Origin: Paenibacillus sp. RUD330
GTDB taxonomy: Bacteria; Bacillota; Bacilli; Paenibacillales; Paenibacillaceae
DNA length: 64,000 nt
NCBI RefSeq assembly: GCF_002243345.2
Contig: NZ_CP022655.2
Span: 4,706,001 to 4,770,000 of the forward strand
Direction: 5' to 3'
A program made the translations under genes and the position numbers. Positions 47,411 through 55,051 of the stretch are shown one piece after another (positions within the stretch are counted from its first letter, which is position 1; every line of letters begins with the position of its first letter). Below the pieces are notes generated by a model. That model was given only the letters and a program-made list of their open reading frames with translations, searched no databases and was not told the origin of the DNA.

Positions 47411-47700
47411 TCTATAACCCGCCCCTGCTATCCTATCCGGCTAATCCTGTTGTCCTGTTCTATGCTCCGGCCCAGCCATCTCGTCCTTCTGCCGCCTTCC
47501 TCATGCTCTTCTGACCTCAGGACCTCCGCCTCGTCTTTCTCTATCCTAAGCCAGAATATCCGCTAAGAATAGAGCTTCTGCAGGCAGCGCAAAAGCCCGT
47601 CTGCGCTCGTTCCCCGCAACGTCATGGAGCAGCCGGGATATCAAGGGAGAGGCATATCTGCCGGGCTTGCACATAGGCTACCTAGTAAGGAGGAGGAGAC

Positions 47701-48078
47701 ATGATCATACCGCTGAGCATAGCGGCAAGCGCCGCCGCTTTCGTTGTTCTGGTGTTCTTCGTCATCCGCATTCTCAATAAAGGCATGAGCACTCTCACCG
47801 AGACCAACCGCACCCTCTCGGAAGTCCGCAACGCCATTCACGGGCTGACCGACGAGTCCAAGAAGCTGATCCATACGGCCAATCTGATTACTGCCGACGT
47901 CAAAGGCAAAATCCGTACGGTAGAACCGATCTTCGAATCCGCGCATGATGTCGGAGAAGCGCTTCACAGCGTAACGAAAACCGTCAAGCAGGCAGCCGCC
48001 GCGATCGGGGACGTGCTCCACCCTGCGGCGGAGACGGAAGCGCCGAAGAGAAAAGCGATCCAGATCAACTTGAAGTAA
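47701..48078 (+). CDS. DUF948-domain membrane-anchored protein
   Basis: One N-terminal helix (PLSIAASAAAFVVLVFFVIRIL), then a heptad-rich helical region (TETNRTLSEVRNAIHGLTDE, TANLITADVKGKI) typical of DUF948/YtxG-like proteins, ending in a basic tail. 125 aa. Strong AAGGAGGAGGAG site. Function unknown; relatives are linked to general stress or envelope roles. Followed at 14 bp by a small membrane protein. Confidence 0.85.
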   Translation: MIIPLSIAASAAAFVVLVFFVIRILNKGMSTLTETNRTLSEVRNAIHGLTDESKKLIHTANLITADVKGKIRTVEPIFESAHDVGEALHSVTKTVKQAAAAIGDVLHPAAETEAPKRKAIQINLK

Positions 48079-48092
48079 AGGGGGAATACGCG

Positions 48093-48266
48093 ATGCCCAC
48101 GCTTCTTATTCAGCTTTCCTATCTGGTCATATTCATTTGGGCCGTCATCAGCCTCGTCCAGGATCTGCAGCTTCCGCGCAAAGCCTGGCTGCCCATCCTG
48201 CTCCATCTGGCGGTAGCCGTCGTCACCTTGAACTGGTTCCTTCACTCCATCAACTATTCGCTTTAG
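48093..48266 (+). CDS. 57-residue two-helix membrane protein
   Basis: Translates MPTLLIQLSYLVIFIWAVIS, a short polar turn (LVQDLQLPRKA), then WLPILLHLAVAVVTLNWFLH and ends INYSL. Two membrane helices with a loop. AAAGGGGG lies 8 nt upstream of the ATG. It is 14 bp after the DUF948 gene and shares its terminator, so they are likely co-transcribed. No family recognised; resembles short uncharacterised Bacillales membrane proteins. Confidence 0.72.
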   Translation: MPTLLIQLSYLVIFIWAVISLVQDLQLPRKAWLPILLHLAVAVVTLNWFLHSINYSL

Positions 48267-48308
48267 CAGGCAGAACTTCTATGCCCTCAACCATTCACGG
48301 CACAAACG

Positions 48309-48350
48309 AAGGGGCCGGCCCAAAAGCATCCGGCTTTTGGGACAGCCCCT
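48309..48350. terminator. terminator between convergent genes
   Basis: GGGGC-CCCAAAAGC / GCTTTTGGG-GCCCC long stem, followed rightwards by TCTTCTCTT. It serves the DUF948 pair and possibly the sigma/anti-sigma operon from the other side. Confidence 0.75.
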
Positions 48351-48491
48351 CTTCTCTTAGTGTTCTATTTTTTTCAGCATGATCCAGCCGGGGATGTCCG
48401 GGACTTGGCCGAAGGCCTCCTTAGAGTCCGTCATCGGACATCATGATCTTTCCATGAAAGTCCATTCCATCTCCTTCAACTTCCGCCAGCT

Positions 48492-49544
48492 CTAATACCG
48501 GTCCGCAATCGTTCCGAATACGGCGGCTTTCAAGTAAGGCTTCCCGCTCAGCTCCTTGAGATGCTCCGCCGTGCCCGTCACGACGACACCCCATATGCGC
48601 ACATCGCTCGTCTGGGGAGCCGGCTTGTCCTTGCGCAAATAATCGTAAATCCGCTTGTACTCGCCCTCATACTTTCCCTTCTGGCTGAGACCTGCCTGAA
48701 TCAGCTCCAGGAAATCCTCTTCCGTCGCCGTATCCGTCTCGGCATCGGGGTGCCGCCCAAAGCCATACACGCCGGCTTCACTGTCCGGAAACGGGCTGAC
48801 AGAGCTTCCATCCGGCATTTTTTTCGCTTCATACGGGAAGCGGTTGGAGTAGGTGTCCACCCAATACCATACGGGATGGGCATCGGGAGGCAGCATGGCC
48901 CCGATTTCCTTGACCGTGTAGGCTTTGTCGAATGAAACGGCAAGCTCGACAAGCTTGTCCGAATCCATGGCCTCCAGCTGAGGAAGCTCGTTCAACGTCC
49001 GCGGATAGGAAATGTCAGGGAGATAGAAGAGCATCTCGCGCTCACCCGTCTTGGGATTGTAAGGGCGCATGTAGTCCAGCTTCTCTGCCTTCGTGACCGC
49101 ATCCGCCAGTCCCAGATTGTACCCTCCCGCCGGCTTGGAGAAATGACCGAGCACATTGTATTCGTAGGGCTCGGCGCCTTGGACGACCGGCACCCCCTCG
49201 ATCAGCTTGTAGGTCTGGATGTCCAGCTTTCCTGTCAGCAGGCCGAAATCCGCCCGGTAGCCTCCTTCGTACGAGTTGGGTCCGCTGATCTGCTTGAACA
49301 GGGAAATATCGCGAAGAGCGTTATCCGAGCTCCTGTACAGCAGCTGAAGATTGGCAACCAGCGCTCCTCCCAAGACGATGACGGCGGCAGACACGGAGAT
49401 GGCCGCGCTGCGGAGCAGCGATCTCCTTTTCGCCTTGCGCACCAGTCCCGAGAGATCGCCATCCTCCCTCCATCCGCCGTTTTCCTGCCCCGTCCCGCTG
49501 CCATCAGGCTCCATTTCGGGATCGTTCTTCTTTTCCTCCGTCAT
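48492..49544 (-). CDS. anti-sigma factor (sigma factor regulator N/C family)
   Basis: Cytoplasmic N-terminus (about 40 residues) that would hold the sigma factor, one helix (SAAISVSAAVIVLGGALVANL), then an extracytoplasmic domain of about 280 residues of the sigma-factor-regulator C-terminal type seen beside SigM-like factors in Bacillales. It overlaps the sigma gene by 41 bp, the usual sign of a stoichiometric pair. 350 aa. The signal it senses is unknown. Confidence 0.85.
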   Translation of the reverse strand: MTEEKKNDPEMEPDGSGTGQENGGWREDGDLSGLVRKAKRRSLLRSAAISVSAAVIVLGGALVANLQLLYRSSDNALRDISLFKQISGPNSYEGGYRADFGLLTGKLDIQTYKLIEGVPVVQGAEPYEYNVLGHFSKPAGGYNLGLADAVTKAEKLDYMRPYNPKTGEREMLFYLPDISYPRTLNELPQLEAMDSDKLVELAVSFDKAYTVKEIGAMLPPDAHPVWYWVDTYSNRFPYEAKKMPDGSSVSPFPDSEAGVYGFGRHPDAETDTATEEDFLELIQAGLSQKGKYEGEYKRIYDYLRKDKPAPQTSDVRIWGVVVTGTAEHLKELSGKPYLKAAVFGTIADRY

Positions 49545-50034
49545 CGTCCATCCCTCCGTACATCTTTTGGAATTGCTTTCGCGCCCGGAACAGATAGGTT
49601 TTCACCTTCTCCGAGCGAATGCCGAGCAGACCCGCAATTTCCTGATAGCTGAGGTCCAGCTCGTACTTCATGATCAGCAGCTGCTTATAAACCGGATTCA
49701 GCCGGTCCAGCACGCGGTCGATCTCTTCCCGCTTTTCTTTGCGCAGCATGCTCAGCTCCGGGTCTCCTCCGGCATCATCCGCAGGGCTATCCTCATAAGG
49801 AACCATGATGCGCTTCTGCCTGCGGCATATATCGTAATAATGATTCAAAGCAACCTTGTACAGCCAGGCTGAAAACTTGTCCGGATGGATGGCGTCCATA
49901 TGGACAAGCCCCTTGTAGACGGTTTCCTGAACGATATCCTCCGCGAGCGTCCGTTCGGCGCCAAGACGGATCAGATACCCTTGGATTTGCCTTGCTTTCC
50001 TGCTGAGCGCTTCGCGCATCCTCTGCTCCACCAT
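49504..50034 (-). CDS. ECF-type RNA polymerase sigma factor
   Basis: Region 2: LAEDIVQETVYKGLVHMD and FSAWLYKVALNHYYDICRR (-10 recognition). Region 4: LNPVYKQLLIMKYELDLSYQEIAGLLGI plus KTYLFRARKQF (helix-turn-helix for the -35). 176 aa, normal for ECF factors. ATG 50034 follows AAGGGAGG. Probably autoregulated and held inactive by the anti-sigma factor; a perfect TTGTATACAA palindrome lies at 50076-50085 upstream. Confidence 0.93.
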   Translation of the reverse strand: MVEQRMREALSRKARQIQGYLIRLGAERTLAEDIVQETVYKGLVHMDAIHPDKFSAWLYKVALNHYYDICRRQKRIMVPYEDSPADDAGGDPELSMLRKEKREEIDRVLDRLNPVYKQLLIMKYELDLSYQEIAGLLGIRSEKVKTYLFRARKQFQKMYGGMDDDGGKEERSRNGA

Positions 50035-50140
50035 GCGCCTCCCTTCCTTGCCCTATAACGGATCGCCATGCCCGCTTGTATACAACGCCGCCTTCGATTC
50101 CGACCTTTTTTCTCCCTTGGCCGGCGGCAAAGGCAAAGAC

Positions 50141-50176
50141 AAAAGGCGCAGAGCAGCTTGGCTGCCTTGCGCCTCG
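50141..50176 (-). terminator. terminator of the ECF transporter operon
   Basis: GAGGCGCAAGGCAGC pairs with GCTGCTCTGCGCCTT (mismatch in the middle), followed leftwards by TTGTCTTT. It is 50 bp beyond the S-component stop. Confidence 0.75.
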
Positions 50177-50227
50177 GTTTTCTTGACGGAGGACCTATCA
50201 GGGATTCATCTATCCGACTCCGGCATG

Positions 50228-50929
50228 CTATCCGGCCCGCCCGTTGTCCAGCAAGCCGTATTTTTGCTTGACCCGGCCCAATATGTTCAGCCAGATGCCG
50301 GAAAACAGCGTCAGGAAGAATACGTTGGAAAGCGCATGCGCGAGATCGAAATAAAAGCTGGCCGCATAGACCGATGCGAAAGCCTGCCAGCTCAGCCGGT
50401 CGTAAAAGCCGAGCAGGGACCACAGATTCATGATCCAGCCGAACAGCATGCCCCAGCCGAAGCCGAACGCCGCGCGGCCCCAGCGGCTTGCCATGAAGCG
50501 GGTATGCCTCAGCAGGCCTGCTGTGAAGCCGATCATGCCCCAGCCGAACATCTGCCACGGCGTCCACGGGCCCTGGCCGAGCATCAGATTGGAGGCGGCC
50601 GCGGCGATGCTTCCGACCAGGAAGCCCGTCTCCGCTCCAAAGACGAGCGCCGCCATGATGACGACGAAAGAGACAGGCTGCACGCTCGGCAGCGCCGCGA
50701 ACGGCACGCGGCTCACCGCAGCGATGGCTCCGAGCATGGCGATCAGCAGCAGCTCCTCGGCACGCAGCCGCCGGCGCTCGAAGCGGATGAAGAACGGCAG
50801 CATGGCCAGCCCGATCATGAGGAGGCTGAGCGGGAGATAGAGCTCCCTCCTCCACAGAACGAGCACGAGCAGCGCGGCGATTCCGCCGAAGCTGAGGACG
50901 TACGCTCCTTTGCGCAGAGATCCGCTCAT
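50228..50929 (-). CDS. ECF transporter substrate-binding S component (probably cobalamin or precursor)
   Basis: Six to seven helices in 233 aa, with the ECF S-type AMLGAIAAVSRVPFAALPSVQPVSF and GAETGFLVGSIAAAASNLMLGQGPWTPWQM, where small residues contact the T component. Specificity is inferred only from the cobalamin riboswitch heading the operon; the CbrT group is the best guess. It overlaps the ATPase gene by 4 bp (ATGA). Last gene of the operon. Confidence 0.82.
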   Translation of the reverse strand: MSGSLRKGAYVLSFGGIAALLVLVLWRRELYLPLSLLMIGLAMLPFFIRFERRRLRAEELLLIAMLGAIAAVSRVPFAALPSVQPVSFVVIMAALVFGAETGFLVGSIAAAASNLMLGQGPWTPWQMFGWGMIGFTAGLLRHTRFMASRWGRAAFGFGWGMLFGWIMNLWSLLGFYDRLSWQAFASVYAASFYFDLAHALSNVFFLTLFSGIWLNILGRVKQKYGLLDNGRAG

Positions 50930-52599
50930 AACGGCACGTCCTCCAGGACGACGGCTTCCGGATAGAGGCTGCCGGCCGCCCGCTGCACGGCAGTCGTATA
51001 GAAGTAATTCTCCCGCATGAAAGAGCGGGTCTCCTCGGCCGCCGCCATGCGGCCGTCGAACAGCAGCCCGCAGCGGTCCGCATGGGAAGCGGCGAATTCG
51101 ACATCATGGCTGACCATCAGGATGGTCGTCCCCCGTCTCCGAAGATCGCCAAGCAGCCCGGCCAGCTTTCCCTTGAAGAGCGGATCAAGCCCCTTGGTCG
51201 GCTCGTCGAGCAGCAGCAGCCGGGGCTTGCCGAGCAGCACGAGCAGCAAGGCCAGCTTCTGCTGCTGGCCGCCGCTGAGGTCGAACGGATGGCGGGACTC
51301 CAGCCCCTCCAGCCCGAACAGCTCCAGCAGCTCCTGGAGACGGCTCTCCCGCTTGTCCAGGCCGAGCCGCTCCAGCCTGTCGTCCAGCTGCGCTCCGACC
51401 GTATCGCGCGTGAAATACAGCAGCGGATTTTGGGCGACATACCCGACCGAGCCCGAGCGGCGTTTCCTGAGCAGGCTCTCGCCTTCCAGCGACAAGCTGC
51501 CCCGCAGCGGCTTGATGACCCCCGCGATGACCTGCAGCAGCGTCGACTTGCCGCTGCCGTTGCTGCCGAACAGGGCGAACAGCTCGCCTTCGCGGATGTC
51601 CAGATCAAGCCCTCCGAGCACCATGGGCGCATCCTTCTCATAGGCGAAATAAAGTCCTTTGCCCGTAAGCAGCGATTTGCCGGGAGGCGCAGCGGCCGAT
51701 GCCGGCTTTGCTTCCGCCATGAACGTTTCGCCACGCTGACCGTCCGCCCCGTCAAGCTTGCCTGTCCGCGCCTGCAGCCATCGCTTGCCGTCCCTGACCG
51801 TCAGCGGCACAGCTCCGTCTTCCTCGTCTCCTCCGCCCTGCAGATAGAGCCGGGTCGCCGAAGGCAGAAACGCCGCGTAGTCTCCGTCGCCGGAGCGGCC
51901 CATCCGGCGGGCGACCTCTCCGGGAGAGCCCGCGTAGGCGACGCGGCCTTCCCTCAGGACGAGAGCCTTCGTCACGAGCGGGAACAGATCCTCGAGCCGA
52001 TGCTCGCTGATGATGACCGTGATCGACATTTCTTCGTTTATCCGGGCCAGCAGGCCGATGAATTCCCTCGCCGCGATAGGATCCAGCTGCGCCGTCGGCT
52101 CGTCGAGCAGCAGCGCCTTCGGACGCAGCGACATGACCGATGCCAGGCTGAGCAGCTGCTTCTGGCCGCCGGACAGCTCATGCACTTGCCGATGCAGCCA
52201 CTCCTCCATGCCGAAGAACGGCACGAGCTCGCCGATCCGGCGCTGGATCTGCTCCGCCGGGTACCCGAGGTTCTCCATGGCGAAGACAAGCTCCTGCCAG
52301 ACCGTGTTCATGACAATCTGGCTGTCGGGATGCTGGAACACCATGCCGATCTCTTCCACGGACCGCCGGGCAGGCAGCTCCTCGATCGACGCTCCGCCAT
52401 AACGGATGCTGCCTTCCATCTTGCCCGCCGGCCGCACCTCGTTCTTCAGCTGGCGCAGCAGCGTCGTCTTGCCGCAGCCGGACGGGCCGCATAGAAGGAC
52501 GAAATCTCCTTCCTCGATATCGACTGAAACACCCTCCAATATCTGGGCGTCGGCGCCCGCATACCGGAAGCTTACATTCTCGATCTGATAATGCGCCAA
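50926..52599 (-). CDS. ECF transporter energising protein, two ABC ATPase domains fused
   Basis: Both EcfA-type domains are in one chain (557 aa). Domain 1 (about 1-230): GPSGCGKTT, ELSGGQKQL, LLLDEPTAQLD. Domain 2 (about 335-530): GSNGSGKST, DLSGGQQQK, LLLDEPTKGLD, VSHD. A Pro/Ala-rich linker joins them. TTG 52599 is the start: AAAGGAG lies 8 nt upstream and the reading then begins AHYQIENVSFRYAG, the normal first strand. The open frame to 52791 lies within the T gene and is rejected. It overlaps the T gene by 28 bp. Confidence 0.92.
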   Translation of the reverse strand: MAHYQIENVSFRYAGADAQILEGVSVDIEEGDFVLLCGPSGCGKTTLLRQLKNEVRPAGKMEGSIRYGGASIEELPARRSVEEIGMVFQHPDSQIVMNTVWQELVFAMENLGYPAEQIQRRIGELVPFFGMEEWLHRQVHELSGGQKQLLSLASVMSLRPKALLLDEPTAQLDPIAAREFIGLLARINEEMSITVIISEHRLEDLFPLVTKALVLREGRVAYAGSPGEVARRMGRSGDGDYAAFLPSATRLYLQGGGDEEDGAVPLTVRDGKRWLQARTGKLDGADGQRGETFMAEAKPASAAAPPGKSLLTGKGLYFAYEKDAPMVLGGLDLDIREGELFALFGSNGSGKSTLLQVIAGVIKPLRGSLSLEGESLLRKRRSGSVGYVAQNPLLYFTRDTVGAQLDDRLERLGLDKRESRLQELLELFGLEGLESRHPFDLSGGQQQKLALLLVLLGKPRLLLLDEPTKGLDPLFKGKLAGLLGDLRRRGTTILMVSHDVEFAASHADRCGLLFDGRMAAAEETRSFMRENYFYTTAVQRAAGSLYPEAVVLEDVPL

Positions 52600-53465
52600 T
52601 GCAGACGCTCCTTTCCGTTCATGACCAGCGGAATCGCCAGAAAGACCGCATAACAGCCCAAATGGACCCATGCCGGGAGCGATCCGTCCAGCGGCTGAAG
52701 CCTGGGAAACACTTCGTAGTCGTGGACGCCGTACAGCCGTCCGATGACGACATTGCTCCCGGCAAGCACGATCAGCCAGAGGAAGGCCCAATCCCGCGTT
52801 TCCATCCGGTACCGGACGGCGCTGCTGCGCTTGCCGCTCCCGTACCCGCGCGAGCGCATCGAAGCGGCGGATTGCATCGCCTCCTCGAGCGACCAGGCGA
52901 CAAGGGTGTGCATCGTCTCCATCCCTTCCCGCATCAGCAGCTTCTTGCGCATGCCGGGGTAGATGTAGCCGAATGCCCGCTGAACGGCCCCGATCTGCTT
53001 CAGCCTGCGCGTCAGCAGCGGGATGAAGCGGAGCGTCACGGTGACGGCGAACGCCGCCTGGGGCGCTATTGGAGCGGCCAGCAGCAGGAATTTATCCGAG
53101 GTGATGACCAGGCTGTACGCAGCGAAAGCGAGCAGGACATTGACCAGGGAAAGGGCGAACAAGGCCCCGTAAACGACGGATTCCTGCGTGACCGGCCGGT
53201 CGCGGAAGTAGAACAGGATCGTGACGCCTCTGCTGGAGAACAAGGGATTGGTGACGAGGATGAATAAAGCGAGGATGGCATACACCTTCAAGCCCCGCTT
53301 CATGGCCTTTCCGCCGTCGAGAGACAGATGCAGCGTCATGAGCGCCAGCAGCGTCATGAGCGACATGACGGGATCGGTGAACATCATGCAGGAGACGAGC
53401 AGCACCAGGAAATAAAGCATCGCCACGGCGGGGTGGAGACCGGCAAACCCGAGCCCCCTAATCAT
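52572..53465 (-). CDS. ECF transporter T component (EcfT)
   Basis: Membrane scaffold linking ATPases and S component. Five to seven helices. The coupling motif near residue 200 is AASMRSRGYG (the A-R-G signature), preceded by the amphipathic helix with VTLRFIPLLTRRLKQI. ATG 53465 has AAGGG at 6 nt and overlaps the DUF4430 gene by 8 bp. 297 aa. Confidence 0.92.
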   Translation of the reverse strand: MIRGLGFAGLHPAVAMLYFLVLLVSCMMFTDPVMSLMTLLALMTLHLSLDGGKAMKRGLKVYAILALFILVTNPLFSSRGVTILFYFRDRPVTQESVVYGALFALSLVNVLLAFAAYSLVITSDKFLLLAAPIAPQAAFAVTVTLRFIPLLTRRLKQIGAVQRAFGYIYPGMRKKLLMREGMETMHTLVAWSLEEAMQSAASMRSRGYGSGKRSSAVRYRMETRDWAFLWLIVLAGSNVVIGRLYGVHDYEVFPRLQPLDGSLPAWVHLGCYAVFLAIPLVMNGKERLHWRIIRSRM

Positions 53466-54405
53466 CGGAACCCTTGCCGCTTCCAGCTCCGTCCGAGGCG
53501 CCGACATCCTTGCCGTAATCGGTCGTGTATACCCAGCGGACCTCATCGCCCGGCTTGATTTTCGACGTTCCGGCGCTGCGGCTCGAGAAGATGCCGTTCA
53601 CGCTGAACAGCCAGCCGCTGCCCGCTCCCTCGTCGAATTCATACAGGCTGCCGATCCCGCTCACATAGGCGGCCGCTCCCTTGCCGCTGTAATCGACGAC
53701 CACTTTCTGGCTTCGCGCGGCTTTTTTCAGCACATCCAGCACCGTATCGCCTTCCTCGGCCTCGACCCGGGTCGACTTGAGAATGACGCCGGTCTTGGCC
53801 GAGCCGGCAACCGATATCGTGACGGCTTGATCCTGCGGCGGCTTGGCGGCCGGCGCGGAAGGCTTCGGCTTGGCCGAGGGAGATGCCGCCGGGGCCGCCG
53901 GCTTGGGTGAAGGCGATGCCGCGCCGCTTGTCGGCTTCGGCTTCGATGTGCCCGATGCCGCATCTGCCGTCGCCGTCGGCTCGGCCGTAGTTGTCGCCGA
54001 TTCTGTCGGCGCCGGTTTGGCCGTGCCTGCTTCAGATCCCGGCGGTTGCGGCGGGGGGGCCGCTCCTTCCGCTCCTTCTGCGCCGGACCCGTTCCCGCCC
54101 GGCTCAGGCGCAGCCGGCGCGGCCAAGCCCCCCTGTGCCGCCGCTTCCGGTCCGACCGACGGCTGCGCCGCCGCTCCCGGAGACGGCAAGGGACTTCCCG
54201 CAGCCTGCCCTTCCGGGGCTTTCGGCGGAACCAACCCCTCTGCCCCCGAAGTCAGCGCCGCATCGGACAGGCCCGCCAGCGAGGCTTCCTGCCGCTCCGC
54301 CGGCTTCGCCAGCGGTCCGGCGCCGTACAGCCATGCGGTGCCTGCCAAAATCATTATCGCGGCGATCATGCCGACAGCTTTATTCAAGCCGTTTTTTCCG
54401 TTCAT
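53458..54405 (-). CDS. DUF4430-domain surface protein with long Pro/Ala spacer
   Basis: N-terminal membrane anchor (AVGMIAAIMILAGTAWLYGAG; no lipobox Cys), then about 165 residues of Ala/Pro/Ser/Lys-rich spacer with PSPKPAAP-type repeats. The C-terminal DUF4430 domain (TVLDVLKKAARSQKVVVDYS ... GSGWLFSVNG ... KPGDEVRWVYT) is of the type that resembles the beta domain of human transcobalamin. First gene of the B12-riboswitch operon. A surface cobalamin-capture role handing over to the ECF complex is inferred from domain and context, not shown. Confidence 0.85.
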   Translation of the reverse strand: MNGKNGLNKAVGMIAAIMILAGTAWLYGAGPLAKPAERQEASLAGLSDAALTSGAEGLVPPKAPEGQAAGSPLPSPGAAAQPSVGPEAAAQGGLAAPAAPEPGGNGSGAEGAEGAAPPPQPPGSEAGTAKPAPTESATTTAEPTATADAASGTSKPKPTSGAASPSPKPAAPAASPSAKPKPSAPAAKPPQDQAVTISVAGSAKTGVILKSTRVEAEEGDTVLDVLKKAARSQKVVVDYSGKGAAAYVSGIGSLYEFDEGAGSGWLFSVNGIFSSRSAGTSKIKPGDEVRWVYTTDYGKDVGASDGAGSGKGSDD

Positions 54406-54453
54406 GCCCTGAAGCCTCCTCTATGCCCGCGATCTCCCCGGAGCGGACAAGCC

Positions 54454-54483
54454 AAAAAAGACATCTTTCACGTGAAAGATGTC
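54454..54483 (-). terminator. riboswitch-controlled terminator
   Basis: GACATCTTTCAC/GTGAAAGATGTC is a perfect 12-bp palindrome followed leftwards by six T residues. It lies between the cobalamin aptamer and the DUF4430 start, as expected for transcriptional control. Confidence 0.9.
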
Positions 54484-54590
54484 CGAAAGGGATGCGTTGC
54501 CGCAGGCAGGCATGCAGGCAAACAGCCGCTGCCCGCAGCTCTCCCTCCCATCCTCGCGGGAAGCTATGATTCAAGCTTTGCATGGCAGGT

Positions 54591-54752
54591 CTCCTGGCTT
54601 CGCTTCATCGCGCCGCCCTTCCTTCCCATCCCGGCAGGGACAGTGGATGCCTCGGGCAGCCGCTCGGCTTCACAGTGGCGGGACCGCGTCGAATTTCCAT
54701 CGAACTTCCCTATTAAGCCCGCAGGCGGAAATACCCGCGCAGGCACCATAAA
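54591..54752 (-). ncRNA. cobalamin (B12) riboswitch
   Basis: On the minus strand the conserved parts appear in order: GGTGCC (P1/P2 region), AATAGGGAAG, GCGGTCCCGCCACTGTGA (B12 box core GCCACTG) and AAGCCAGGAGACCTGCC. With adenosyl- or related cobalamin bound it should promote the terminator at 54454-54483. A TACAAT -10 candidate lies upstream (54785-54790) without a good -35. Confidence 0.95.
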
Positions 54753-54994
54753 AGCAGCTATGAAATTGTTGAAAGTCATCCCTCATTGTAGCAGACTCCG
54801 CCCCAAAACACAGTACCCAGTTTGCGGCTCCCAGCACCGCGGCGGATCGGCAGCGGCTTCCCGGATCATTTCCGCTTGCTTCCTTCAGTACTTGGCGTGC
54901 AGCATGATCTCCCGCAACCCCAACGTTCCGGTGTTGCGGTTCTACAACTCCAAGGGCGCCGCGTCCGATCGCTTGGAGAGCCCGGCCCGCCGCG

Positions 54995-55035
54995 AAAAAA
55001 GAAAGACAGCCATGCTCCCGAGCATGACTGTCTTC
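54995..55035 (-). terminator. terminator of the LtaS-like gene
   Basis: AAGACAGTCATGCT pairs with AGCATGGCTGTCTT (one G-T), followed leftwards by TCTTTTTT. It is 17 bp beyond the stop. 54753-54994 holds only the putative riboswitch promoter. Confidence 0.9.
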
Positions 55036-55051
55036 AACATTTCCGGATGAA

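Noticed and set aside
48380-48460. 25-codon minus-strand ORF (MTDSKEAFGQV...) downstream of the anti-sigma gene
   Set aside because: No ribosome site and no recognised family. Too short to support, though it could be a gene remnant.
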